From NCBI GenBank assembly GCA_038030265.1, contig CM075942.1:43180751-43244750 (forward strand): a stretch of DNA of 64,000 nucleotides, in the 5' to 3' direction. The position numbers and the translations under genes are program-made. Positions 1-13,800 of this stretch are shown piece by piece (positions within the stretch are counted from its first letter, which is position 1; every line of letters begins with the position of its first letter). The notes under the pieces were generated by a model. It did no database searches. It had not been told where the DNA came from and saw only the letters and a list, made by a program, of their open reading frames with translations. The DNA comes from Corythucha ciliata (Eukaryota; Arthropoda; Insecta; Hemiptera; Tingidae).

Positions 1-90
1 AAAAATGTGGTCAAGCAGTCGTACGTTGAGATTGGCGGTCTATGAGCTAAGTTATGTCGAAAAATTAAGTTAGACAAACGAACTTACTCG
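1..90 (-). other. Start of Raptor 3' UTR
   Basis: These bases follow the Raptor stop codon on the minus strand. No AATAAA polyadenylation signal is visible before the window ends, so the 3' UTR probably continues outside. Confidence 0.6.
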
Positions 91-1817
91 TCATCTTTTT
101 GACTCGAATGAATACACAGAGACCAAGTCTTCAGACCCAACAGCCAACATGACACGATGAGGATGGAACGAAAGACAGCTGGTTGTCCCCAGTTTCGTCG
201 TGGATGTAAACCACTCTCGAGCGTACGGTTTGATAGATCCCAAAGGTGTGCCTCCCCACTGATACATGTTTATTTGATTGACTGAAGCACTGCAAATTTA
301 ATAAAATGCGAGATTTAAAAGTACTCGAGCTGAAATCTATAGCTGAATAATAAGTTTATTTTTACCAGGCATAAATAGCCGCTTGTGAGTGCACGGACAT
401 TGCTTCCAGTCCTTGCCCGTTTCCCACCTGACAAGTAACAGCCGACGAATGCATTCTAGTATCAATAACTTTCACATCACCAGTCGCACTAAATTGTTGC
501 ATTATTTTCATCAATAAGTGTTGAATACGACAAATTTTGAAGGAAATGCCAACCTTCCAGCTAAAATTGAAGTACTTTCGTTCGAGGACAGCGCAACAGA
601 GACAATACGAGCGGAATGCTCGCGACACGTGAGTATGCGACAATCATGGGGGGGCAACCTTCGATCGAACAGACGAACGGTACCGTCGGCGCATCCTACA
701 CACATTGTGCTTCCCCCTGAATACGAAAAGATTACAAGTTCAGAAAATGCGTTAAAGAAATAACGAATATACAAGTAATGTTGCTGAGAATGAGGAGGTG
801 AGCGGTTAATTCAATTATCAATTCATCTTTCCCTTGGTTAAACCAAGATTAAAGTTGGAACTAAAATCTTATTTAAAAAAAGAAAAAAAAGACACCTCTG
901 TGATCAATGGAGAGACACGTCACAGCAACGTCCGCCCCCGTCAAGATGTCAGGCAAAGCTAACTCTGTTTCCGCGTCCCAAAATCTAAGATATCTCGAAT
1001 CCCCGCCCGCTATAAACTGCAGTCTTTTTTGATCCCAACCCATAACGCCAACTCCAGCCACGCTACCTGTGCCGTAATCTGAAACGAAGGAATGTTTTCA
1101 GCCAGAATTGTATGTGTTGCATACAACAACATACTGTGCCGTTTTTTTAAAGAATGAATCGAGTACTGTTGAATAGTAACAGCCTGCCACGAGGTCAAAA
1201 GAGTGCCATCAGTCCGCCAAACACGAATAGCTCCATCCTCAGATCCAGTAGCAACTAAGGAGACATCATGTGGATTGATGTACTCGAGACAAGTGACTTT
1301 GTATTTCGCTGTTCGCTCCCCTCGGACTGCTGCCAACTTCGTATTGTTCTGGTAGTCCCAAATGCTAAAGAGGATAATCAACTTACAGAGGAGAAAAAAC
1401 AATATTTATCTTAAGAATTACTCACATGAAATGTTCTTTGAAAGTGGCAGCCAGACGGGGCTCATACGGATGCAATTTTATTATACTTGGTGACCCAGTG
1501 CACTTATCATGGAGCGCTTGATAATCGAGTTTGCTATGCCCTATCCTCATCTGCTCTTCCCTTGCTTCCTTCCTAAGCTCAGCGTTCCTTTTATACCTAA
1601 TAAACACATGAACATAGTATTCACATATCCCCATTACTTGGAGTCAATCAATTATTGACCTCCACTCTCTCTGGTAATAAGCCAGGCTCTCGTTGTCTTC
1701 ACTTCCATCGTCCAGTTTTGAAGGCTGAGCAAAGTATTTAGAACTCCACTCGACATACTGTGTACTCACAACTGTTTTGGAGGCATCGTAGCTCTCCAGA
1801 GGAAAGTCTTCATTAAT
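91..1817 (-). CDS. RPTOR: Raptor exons 17-23: C-terminal WD40 propeller and stop
   Basis: Exons 1660-1817, 1426-1596, 1167-1364, 896-1062, 554-716, 366-488 and 91-289 encode about residues 832-1223. Landmarks are [78 protein letters not shown] and [21 protein letters not shown]. These are successive blades of the seven-bladed propeller that closes Raptor. The last exon ends FESKR followed by TGA (93-91), with a C-terminus close in length to human. Exon 19 to 20 is the only uncertain splice: the frame is kept using a CA-GTACTC donor and the TAG acceptor ending at 1063. Confidence 0.92.
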
Positions 1818-4800
1818 CTGAACATACACACATTTCGAATTATTTTTTAATGGGTCTAAGCATTGAGTTCATTTAAAATAGTACCACTGTGTTTGAGGGT
1901 TTTTTGGTACGCGGGAATTGATGTGGCCGCGCTTTGATAGTTCGCTTTCCAGGCAAAGTTTCATTACTGAAAAAAAAAGATGTCTGAGTTGTACAAATAG
2001 AAAAGGGAAGTGTGCATCGTGCTCGTAGTCCACTGAGCATAGAGTGTTCCTTCCTGGCGAGAAAATTAGACGACGGCTTCTCGAAAACCAAAAATCACTC
2101 AAGTAACTGATTAGCAACAGAAATAATGAACCTGACGGGGGAAAGCAAGAAGTCTTTTCTGACAACATTCTACTCCAGCTCTCAACGGCAGGAAGAAGAG
2201 GGAGACACTAGAATGTTTTCAGCATAGCACTGTTTTGACCCTTTCCAACCTAGTTCGCCACGTCGCCTTCACGTTCATTGTTTTGATAGCCGAAGAGTAC
2301 CTCACTGTACTTGCTATTGAAATAGTCAGTGAAATTAGAGTCGAAGTCGGGGCCGGTCTTGATCCAGCCAGGAAACGTGAATTCGTGCACTTCTTCGACA
2401 ATATTTTATTACACAAGGAGACATTTTTTTCTTCTTTTATTTTATTTGTGACTCAACTATTCATCTTTATTTTTCTTAGTCAATAATTTAAGTTCCTCTC
2501 CCCTCCGAAAGAGACCCCCACCACCACTCATATGAGTGCCTACGTAATTATTCTAGGTGGAGGGGGGATGGATTCACGAATCGAGCTTAAATTATTAATT
2601 AAGAAGATAAAAGATGAATAACTAAGTCAAAAAAATAAACAAAATAAGAAAACAAAAGAAGAAATAAGAAAGGTAATAATGGTAGTGAAAAAAGCTTGAA
2701 TTCCAAGTTTTCTGACTGGGATTTTTCAAGTTTTTTACTTATATTTCAAAATACTGAAAAATACTGTAAGTGTATACTTTTATACATCATTGGAAAGCGT
2801 ACAAAATAAGGGTGTTTTTCCACTGATTTCAAATTTTTTCTTCCCAATGGCGAAGAGGTGAAAATCACGTCGGAAAAATGTGTGGAAATGTGAGTCACCA
2901 GTTTCTATAGTAAATCGGCTGCTCTCGCGAATGGTACGAAAATAATTTTCACCCGAAAGTGGACACATTTTATAGGAAATTTTGTGCTCTTCCTAATGAG
3001 CTGATTAGTTTTTGGCTAATACCATTTCATGAGCGTATGGCAAGCATTTAAGTGGGGAAAAAGGGAATTCGTGAAAAAATCATAAAATGTGTGATATCTC
3101 GGAAACAAGGCGGAATTTCCAAAAACTCCAAATAGTAATTTCGATGGCAAATGATGTGCTCCATAACTGGTTTTTTTCTGTCCAGGTAATTCATGAGCAC
3201 CCTGTATATGCGCATAGTACTTATCCATAAAAATCACATTAAGAGATTGCTTAAAGTTTTCTGTCTGTCATGAAGCTGTTACAAAACTAGGAGTTCGAAG
3301 ATTCTCGCCGAGGTAAAAATCAGTAGGTTCGCATCTTACTGATAAGCTAGTTGGACTTTTATACGCGGACATCGGAATAGTTCTTCGAACTCAATGGAAT
3401 ACTTCGTAATCATGAATTCGTAAGAGGATAACAAACAAGAAAACAACAGTATACATACTAACGAATCATAAGTAATGTGCATTGTACAAACAGGGGAATC
3501 ATTGAATAGCACACTGTAAAGGTCAATACAGACGTGACGTGAAGAAACGCAGTTCCACGTATGATGTAACAATTCATCTTTTGTTTCTTTGCTCTGACGT
3601 GACGTGGGAAAACGTGGGATGATGCGTGTCAGATCAATGTGAGCGTAAACAAACAAAATAATACGCTGGAATTTTATATTATGGGGGGCTGCGTCTTCCC
3701 ACGTTACGTCCGATTAGTAGTCTGTATTGACCTTAACACTGCTACGATCACGAATTATTACAATAATCGATCAATCATTTGGGGGCTGACATTTTCGTTT
3801 TGGAAAGAAAGTGAATTTTGTCCCTCCAAAGCGAGATATGTTTGCTCCATGTACTTATGTGAAAACTTACTTGAGGTAGCAGCGGTTTGATGGTGACGGA
3901 GGTAGAGAGCTAGCTTTGGCTTCGGTGACTTCTCGAGGAGAATTTGACTCTCTGATCTGAATGAAAACATGATTGTATCAGGACAAATTTTAACAAAACG
4001 CTCCTACGGAAAATTCCATTATAAACCAAAAGCTAGTGTACAGAAAATAAGAAAGAGTACTAGGTATGTGCTGACAAATAATCAATTAAATAAATAAAGG
4101 AGGTGCTGGATCAGTAAAAAGCTGATAATTTGCACAGCCTTCTTAGAAATTTAAAAAATATTTCTACGAAGCATGCGTATGGAAGGCCAGACAAGAAGAC
4201 AACTCATAGAATAAAATTCACGGGATCAGCGAGAAATAAATAAAGTAAAAATGAATTCATTTTAATCTTACGGTAAGGTGGCCCATCGAAAGGGATACTC
4301 CCCGAGCGGCTGATGACTGAGGGGGACTGGGTTGCCCTGGCCATGCGCACACCTTTGCCAATAACACAACATGCGTATACACGCTTTCATTTGGCGATTC
4401 ATCAATTTAAAAAAAATAAAATTACAAAATTTGAAGAAAGTCGAGGAGAGGCTTGGGGCGGTTGTATATTTACAAACTGTATTCGAACAGGCCAATTTGA
4501 GGTATTACAAAGCGATAAAACGCTGGTAGTTAAGCAAGGGGCCCAAAGACTCTCGACTTCCTCAAAGTTAACTGAATATAAACCACACTGGTGTCGAAAA
4601 GGGCATCCAAGAGGGAAAAAGGTAACGACAGTTTCCATGAAAAAAGAGTGGCTTCAAAAGAGTAGTGGTCAAGTTGGATGGTTATATAGTTCTAAATCTA
4701 CGCGTTCCTGTTTAACTATTTCGCTAACTTGCAGAAATGGTGAGACTGATTGCTACGTCGACGTAGGGGCTCTGCAGGGCCGTGGCCCGAAACCACGGTC

Positions 4801-7800
4801 CTCATCCTTTCCTGGTGAGCCCCACTGGCCCAGGAACACTGATAGCAAAAAAAAAAAAAAAAAAAAAAAATAGCGCGAGAACCGCTATGGTAGAAGGAAC
4901 ATATAGTGGAAGGCAAAGTTGCGACTAATCGAAAGAAGGTATTTTGTCTTTTGTCGGCGGGTTCATATTAAGGGCTGTGCAGTGCAAACCTAAAAATCCC
5001 CATTTTTCCATCGTTAACGTTTTTTGGGCCGTTGAAGGGATGGGTTCTCCTCTCATTTCCGGCGTTTTTGATCACCTCGGCCCGTTTAAAGTGACCGCAA
5101 GATTTTTCCTTCGGACAGCCGCCACGCGATCGCCAACCGTCCAAGTACAAGAAAGAGTCTTGGCACACGTGGACCTCGCCGGCACGCTTTCGAGTCGAGA
5201 AAAATCGACCGAAACCAGCAAAGACAACACGAAACGCTTATTTTCAGGCACTTTAAGCCGGTGACGGCTCCGGGGGGGGGGGGGTCTAGACCGGGTGCGT
5301 AGCGTTAGCCGAGGGGCTCATAGTTCTCGTCCAGCTCAAAGCAAAAGACATGGAAAAAATGACCCAAAATCATTCCTGGTAGTCCAGTCAATGAATGGGT
5401 TATAGCTCCGATGAGCGGTATCGGTATATTCCTTCAGAAACTTGTTAAAGGTGGTTAGAAAGTGAACATACTAAAAGTCCTCTCGCCTAGGGGGTTGGCA
5501 ACAGATGGAGGGGGGAGGGTTCAAGAAGGTCCCATTTTTAGGAGTTTCGCGCCTCTATCTCGAAAACAACCGGTCTTACCAAAAACGTCACTATGAATTT
5601 GAATTAAAGAAGACACACTTCTCTACAACTTTGATCTTATACATTTTATAGAAATTCCCAACCGTTCCGGAGATAATCCTACGGAAAATTGGCAATGCTC
5701 AAAAAAATGTTTACCTCATGTTTTTCGTTGAACACTTTTTTACATGTTGTAAACAGTTCATCCTAGAGAAACAATACAAAGATTTTTACACTGGGGAGCG
5801 GGTTCCTCCTCTGATGCCACAGTTTTTGACCGGGCTGTTCCCGGGGATAAGGGGGTTGGCAACGCCCTTGATGCAACCCAAGTGTTTTTATCGGTGTGCA
5901 AACATTTTTTCCAACTTTCAGCGTTTTCCTTTTGACAGCTCCTGTTCATTCCCACCCGTTCTCTCTGAATAAATCGGGTGTTCGTGGAAAAGGGTGGAAA
6001 TGAACCGCCCCGGGGCAGAATTTGTTGCAAATGGAAAACGCTATAATGTCATCCGATAAATAACGAGGAGTAAATTAAATTCATTTTAAGCTTAATGAAA
6101 TAAGAAGAGTACCATTGGTGGTACTGGAGAAAGCAATTTTTTTCTGCCGGGAACAGGACCCCTCTCGCTCTTGTTCACTAGAGTAGCCGAAAAATCCTCG
6201 AGCGGCTCCTCCTCATTTTCAAGGCACTAGACTATATTCTCCAAGCATCAACTTTAGTTAGAAGTTTAGGGGGACAATGGAACAGTTCGGTTGGAATCCA
6301 GCGCTTCGGAGCCGCAGTAGCAGATATATCACAGAGATCATGTAGAAAAAGGTTAATTTTGTTTAGTCTGTTGCTGCACAGGTTCCACATGAACGAAAAT
6401 GAAGGAATAATCACTCTCCATAGTCTAGATGCATCGGAACGCTTGGAACTCCTGGTTGGGTAAAAAATGAGGAATGGACACGATATGTCAAAGACTTTTT
6501 TAGGAGGCTATGTTACCAGTGCTATTCGATCGGGTCGACAAAAACTCGATTTCGATAACGCTGAAAGAGCGTAAGGCACGCAGGGCACACAATTTCAATT
6601 GACCGGTGTTCATTTTAGGCATGTCTACGACTCAGTAACAAAGAAAAAATGGATCCTACCTGGTCCCTGATATGCTCGGTGACGGCCCGCGACATGTTAG
6701 CAACGCCAGGAAATGGGTCGGTGTCCAGAGTTGTCAGACCCGACCAGAGTTTTTGATAGACGGAGACAAATTTCGTCTCAGTTGAAGGAGCTAATTCAGA
6801 GAAACAGAAAACAAAAAAAGGTTGCGTGAATCTTGCACAAAAAAATTGCTCAATTCTGTAGCTGGAGTACCTCCTGCTGAACAAGCTAAAGAAGATGAGG
6901 AAACTATGCGTTTAATCTTCTCAAATGAACCATCCACGTCGTCAGGATGAGTGCTAGTCGACATACCTGATGTAATCGTATTATAGTAGTGGTAGCTGGC
7001 ATGTTTGCTCCTGTCTTTTGAATGTTGTCCCTTCGAATTGCCTACATTTATAATTCAATTGTTAGATTAGCCTGGCGGAATCTTACTATACTTATAGTTT
7101 AATTAAAGCGGTTATACTTTTGTTCATGGCGTGTTTAGCGCTCTCCTTCAACTCCTGAGTTGCAACCGACAAGAAAGAATTTTCAAATGCAAAAATGATG
7201 TTTTGTATCGCAGCGACTAGTTCCTACAATTTGACAACAATGATATTAACTGAGAACATACATATAGCTCCCATTTCAGGGATTACCTTTCTAACTAAAG
7301 GGCTCATGTCTTTCGAAACGACGTTCAAAAGAGTCATAGCGACGCTATGATCAATGTTGTTCGCGTGCTCACTCCGCTCCGTCACTGAATTGATGAAAGT
7401 TCCAAGAGCAAATACGGCAGCTGCGCGCACCTCGGGCACAGGGTCTTTCAACAGTACGTAGAGTTTTTCATGAGCTGAGTCGCGAACGCCACACCACCGA
7501 GCCTTGTCGTAGTTTTTCCACAGCCGACCCAACGTAATGGACAGCCACTGACGCAAGTGCGGACAGGGATCGTTCAACTGTTCGAGACAAATTGACACTA
7601 AAGACGCTTGTTGAGCCACCTCTTGCCCTACGGCGAAGTCGTCTACGATACAGGCGAGAACAAACGCGGCCCGTGTACGTTCCTCGCTCTGAAATTGATA
7701 CAGGTGTCAACACATTCTACGATGAAACCTATTTTAAACCAACTCACTGGCATCGCCATATCTTGTAAAACCGCGATGAAATACTTGTGGCCGTTTTCAC

Positions 7801-10800
7801 GAACCAAATCCGTTTGACAGGTCTGAAAAACCCCCGTTACTAACAATACCACTTTTATATACTGATCATGCTTACTGGATCAACTGCGAGAATTTTCGCC
7901 CAAATGAATACAAGAAGTGGCCGCAACTCTTTCGCCGACGACTGTAGAAGGCGCAAGACGTACGGAAATATGCCAACAGATAACGCGAGGTTAACTGCCC
8001 ACGGTCCCAAGTCCAGAAACTTGCCGAGCAATTCTAACGCCCGTAACCTATGCACTTGGCTCAACAACACCTAAAAGTGCCGATTCGTCAATTAAAGAAA
8101 GGCTCACTCGGCTAACGGATAGATTTTCAATAAACTTTACCTGTAGGACAATAGGCAGCTGCTCAGGAGGACTCCGGTTTTCCGAGCCGAACGTCAACCA
8201 CACTTCAAATGCCGTCAATTGCTCTTCGAAGAATGGAGAATGAACGTAGTTGTCTTCTGATTCGAGCACTTGCGGTAACTGGGATAAACAAAGATCCAGG
8301 GCCAAGTCCCACGCTTCCCACATGGGATGATGGTATGTGGGCGGAAGACGGGGTGAAGAAACTGGTGTACAGTCATATGAGCGCATTATTCTTTCCGCCA
8401 GAAGAAAATTTCGAAAAAGAGAAGCAACGAGAAGATCTTGTCGGAAAAGTTTCTGAAATATCTCTGGAAAGACCAATCGAAAATTTGAAACGGGCGAATG
8501 TTCATGGTACCGGTAATATATTTCTTTCTTTGTTAGTGAATTTCCTTTATGAAATGTAGCGACGGCAGCCAGCGGGAAAAGAGCACTTTTCACGCGACCA
8601 TCCAGTCAAACCCCATTATAATGAATCAATAGCGGTTGAAGACCACGATAGAGATTTAAAATTAACAACGAAATTAACATGGTCCATTGTAGGTACGATT
8701 AGGGTGGGGATACAATTACGGAAAGAATAAATGTATACCACATCACAACGAACGGAATCGGTTCTTGTCAAGGGAGTTATGTGCTAATTTTCGTCTCGCC
8801 ACTACTTAATCTCATTCAAACTAATATAAAGGAGGTTTGAGCCGCATAAATTAAATATTTCCGGGCAGGCTGCTGCTATCGGAAAACATTAACAGATGTT
8901 TTGGATTCAATAAGCTGATAAGTACCTCTAGGCAGTGTATTCCAAGCGATCGTGTCTGTTATCGCCGTGAATATCCAGTTTAGCTCACCAAGCATAGTCC
9001 GCCTATCGTTCAATTGCCCTGGAATTCTAAAAACATTGGATTAACACAAAGTTCAGTCTGGACTGTTCAGATCCTTTCAATGATTTGATATACTTGTCAA
9101 TTGCATCAAGGCCGACTTGAGGAACTAGAGGGTTGTTGTTCTGCATGGCGAACCTAGTAAAACCGAATCGACAATGAACATAAATACAGATACAGATGAA
9201 AACATAATACAGACAAAAAACCAAAACAACTGTACCATCTCAATGCAATTTTGATTGGAGTAGTGAGACATGAGGTAAACAAATCAGCAGGAAGATCTGG
9301 ATTCATGGGTAAGATTTCGTTCGCCGAGCAGGCGGCTAACTGGATGCAGTTTTTGTAATTGGGAGGAGGAGTGGAATTCTTCTTGGTTTGCGGATTCATT
9401 TGCTGTAAACCGACAGACGTGGTTAATAAAACGAATGGGCGGAGAAGTAGGTTGCTCACCTCGTAATCCCGTTCATGCTGTTCAGCCAGAGGTTCAAATA
9501 AATCGACAATAACACCGGCATTCGAACAATCGTATACATAAATCGAAGGTGCGCCCATCCACGTCTGAAGGTCGTAAATCGAAAGGGGTATATACTGCGT
9601 GTACATCTTTACAATTGTAACATTTAGATTCAAGAAGACTATTATGTTGAAGCATACCCAACTCACCCGGTTAAAAACCCAAATTTCTCCATTAATCGTA
9701 GGTTTCGGCACACCATGGCCATTGTAATGAAATAAAACTCGCTCTTCTTTGGCATTGCGCCTAAGCGACGTACATAGCTTTTTAACCTCTTCCATTGTCG
9801 GATCAAGGGACTGTTTGTACCTTGCCCGAGGTTGCCATCGCTCGTACTGTTTTTGCAAGTTGGCACCAATTGCTTCGAGAGCTTTTTGTGGGCCCATTGT
9901 TAGTGGATCTTCAGACAAACAAAAACACGGTTGTAAAAATCAAAGGAATTATTTCGGCACAATTTGGTAGTTTGAAAAATACCTATCCAACACTCTAGTC
10001 TCGCACAAGGTGTTGTTTTCGTAATATCAGGAGGGTCAACTCCAACGTTCAGGCAAATAACTAGGGCCACGCTCACTGTTTTCATCTGGAAAGGATAAAA
10101 TTAGACACTATAAAGAGAAATGAACCGGAATAAAATAAATGGACGCGGTAATGGCTGTGAGTACCACGATGTTTTCCACAATGGACGCCTATTGTAAACT
10201 GTCTATATGCAAACGTGGCGTTAATTGAAAGAGAAATTCTAAAATACCCATATTCCTGGACGAATACGACGAATGATTCTGACCGGAGGCAAAATCCGCG
10301 CACGCATCTTGACGTACTATTCACGCCCTATAAATAGAAAAACTGACTCTATGCGCCCTAAAATAGCTTAACTGACGATTCGCGCCTTGAAATTGGTTTA
10401 ACTGTGTTCGTACCCCGCGATTGATTTAAATGACGAATTCGTGACCTGAAAGTATCAAACCGATTATTCGCGCCCTAGACATGACCGTACTGACAGTTTG
10501 CGCCGTGAATATGGCCAAAATGGCTAATCATGGGTCTTCAAAGTGGCTACTAAATTGACTACTCGTGCGCTACAAAATAGCTTGACTGGCTAATCACGCC
10601 CTAAAAATGATTAAACGAAACATTTATGCCCGGAAAATGGCGAAACTTACCATTCGTTCTTCAAAAACCACGATCTTTTTCTATATGTATTCTATACCTT
10701 CAACGTGCTGAGGGATTTCCAACAATTATTCTGATTCAAGTTTTTCTTGTCGATCACTACTTCCATGATTGAAAGCATTTTTTGTTGCTTTCAAACAGTT

Positions 10801-13800
10801 TTTACACTAATCGCCGACTTTCCATTAAGTATTCTTTGTCGGATACTTCACGGGAGGTTGTTAAATGTGTTTAATTTTGTATTATTTACAACGTATGCTC
10901 CCTCATTTAGCAAGATGTGCCAAATTGGTTCGGTCGGACGTGCTAACAATTGCTTAACGAGTTTCATGCATGATTGTGTACTAGGAGGCCTGTTCTCTAT
11001 TAAATAATTGAATCATTTTTTTTGTAATATTATAATAGACGAAGTTTATTCTTTGTTGAATGTTACCATTCGTGCTTTCGTCCTTTATTAGATAGAAGAA
11101 GAAAAACGCGTCTACTAATTCAATATTTAAACGTTAGTAAATTATCTTGTTGATTGAGAGTAGACAGGGTAATTTTGTACATTTGGGCACTGAGAAGAAT
11201 TAATTGACCTTACAACGATATGCGCGAGACAAATCCGCCAATTTTAACAAAAATTGGGCCATTTCTGTACTAAGACATAACCAATTTCGTGGTGTTGGCA
11301 CGCCCAACTGATGTTTTAAGTTTGTGTGGTGGAGGACCTCACGATACTTTCATGTTCCTGCCGTTTGCTTACATCATGCCTTTCACACGAAACAATCCGA
11401 CTCGGGTGTTTGATCATCAAAATTCAACCATCAAAATTAATTAATTTGCCCTAGGCTGTCCTGAAGTCTGTTCCTCGTCAATTTAAAAAAAATAAATAAA
11501 AATAACCAAATTGAATTTCGAAAAAATGGCCTGTTCATCGATGGAGAATTTCGTTGTGGTCATTTTAAGCCATCACGAGAGGAAATCGGACTAAAATCCT
11601 GATAGGAGATAGGTTTGGGGCAAAAAAAAAAAAAAAAAAAAAAAGAGCTGATACGCATTCCAAATCGTAGCAACCGTACCTATCAACAAATCTTATTCAA
11701 ATTTTAGCAGCGCCTTCTAGGAACCTAGATGACGATTTTGAACGATCGATCATCAAATTTTATAATATTCTCTTGGAATTATAAGGATCCAACCATTTTT
11801 ACATCGAACACATTTGTTATAATATCTTCCATATCGCTCAACCAATCGTTTGCAAATTTTACGGTGTACATCTAGAGATGAATACACAACGTTTGAGCCA
11901 TCACTCGTCCAGATCTGACGACAGACGCCATACTGAAAATCGGAATTGAGGACGAATCTTGTCAGCTTTTTTTTTTGCCATTACCAAACTTCCTTCCATA
12001 CGGGAACATGGAAGTAAAATGGCCAAACTGAGCCTTCGCGCCCTAAAAATAGCTAAACTGACCCTTTGAGCCTTGCATAATATGGCGTGAATCAGATAGT
12101 AGGTCTGTTCCAGCAAAGGTGTTTGGAATATGTTCGGAGCAGAGTTGCCACGAGGCCAGCCAATAAAATTCAAGCTGATTACATGTTATTGGCTGATCGC
12201 ATGGCAATTCTGCTCCGAACATGTTCCAAACACCCTGCTGGAACAGAGGTTAACAGTTTTACTGCTAATTAGTAGTGGTTTATTAGTCTTACGGAAAATG
12301 CGGGACGCAGCCAGTTCTCACCAAAACCCAGTCATCAGCGGCACTTGAACAGAGCTTTTTACCTATTCGTCCAAAATGAGCAAGTTTCAACCACAGATCT
12401 CCAACCGTGAAAAAGGTCCAACCTCAAAGCTCCGTCTACGAATAATATGATTACAAGATCCGAACTACAACTAAAAAGATCCGAAAAGCCTCCAAAACTG
12501 AATACTTAGCAATAAAATGGCAAATATTAAAGTATTAGGCGATTCGGTCATGAAATTGCAAGGGTTTTTTTTTTTTTTTTTTCAATTAATAGCAGTTTCA
12601 ACCGAACAGAGTTTCGCATTTCAAGGACAGGACATTTTGCTAGTCTGGCCAATGAATTACTAGTCTACTCGGCTCTGATGTAGCCGTCAAATGTGCTCCA
12701 AATAAACGGCTGAAACACGGACGAGCTGGACGCGGAAAGATCCTTTTCAACTCACAAACTTGACCGATGCACGATCAATTTAACCTGAAGAAGAAAATTG
12801 TCTATCTCTGTACTGTGGAGGCAGACTCAAAGCACAGTTCGAGTTGTCCCCAAAGAGACACGTTTCCGGAGCCAAATAGTCGCTGTCTGGGTCTGAAGTT
12901 CAAGCACGTTCAAGTTTCGTACCGAGAGATCCTTCAAGAACCTTCCTTGGATTTGGCTCTTTGAAATAGCAATTTTTGAGGTCCAGCTCATTCAATAAAC
13001 AAATTTCGTGGGTTTGGCTCTTTCTGGACAGGGCTCACGACCAAAAATTGCTGTTCTCGCTGAAATTAGGACGTGAAAATTGCAAAATCGTGAAAATTCC
13101 AATTTTGTGGATATTTACCATCAACATGTTGCAATTATGCGGCTTTTCATCAGGAGAATTTGGGCACGTTCGGGGCTGGCCAGCCCGGGTTTCGCGGTTA
13201 CTACAAAAGATCCCCGAAACGAGATTTCGCGGAAATTGGCAATTTCGCTAGAGTAAATGCCGGAAACCTTAAATTTCACCGATAGTCAAGACTCGAAACT
13301 GGAAATTTCAGATTTTTGGGCTCAGAGTACTGCAGTTGCATGGCTATATTTGTCAGACTTTGGGTACTGTCACAGCTGGCTAGCCCTGGGTCCGCGGCCT
13401 CTAAAAAATCTAGGTAAAATTGAAATGTTCTTCCTCAATTTTAGCTGTGATTTTTCGATTTTTATCAATTTTAGCCTTGTCAACTGAACTGTAGTCGGCT
13501 ACACAAAAACCCACCCCGCGCGGAAGAGCAGCCTGGGACTTTCACTGACGTGCAAGTTTCACAAGGTGAAAGTTTTACAATAAAAAAAGCTTTACTATTC
13601 CCCCCACCTCATCGCAGAGTTTAATATTCGGGTCTAAGAGTCGTCAAATTATGAGTTATTGGACATTTCAGCGTTAGCGCTGTCACCTACGCCTATTTAT
13701 GAAGAACAACTTATATCCCACCATTGTATTGATGTGAGGCGAGGCGTTTGGATGACTTGAGTTTCCTTTGGTGAAACAAGGTAATCTCTCCGCGTTTAAA

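Noticed and set aside
4313..4873. Open frame of 186 codons ending in poly-lysine
   Set aside because: The lysines are translation of an A run; no domain is recognisable and the frame spans repeat-like intronic DNA.
6860..6884. Possible 15-base Raptor microexon between exons 13 and 14
   Set aside because: It would keep phase, but neither conservation nor strong splice sites support it, and the direct junction already works.
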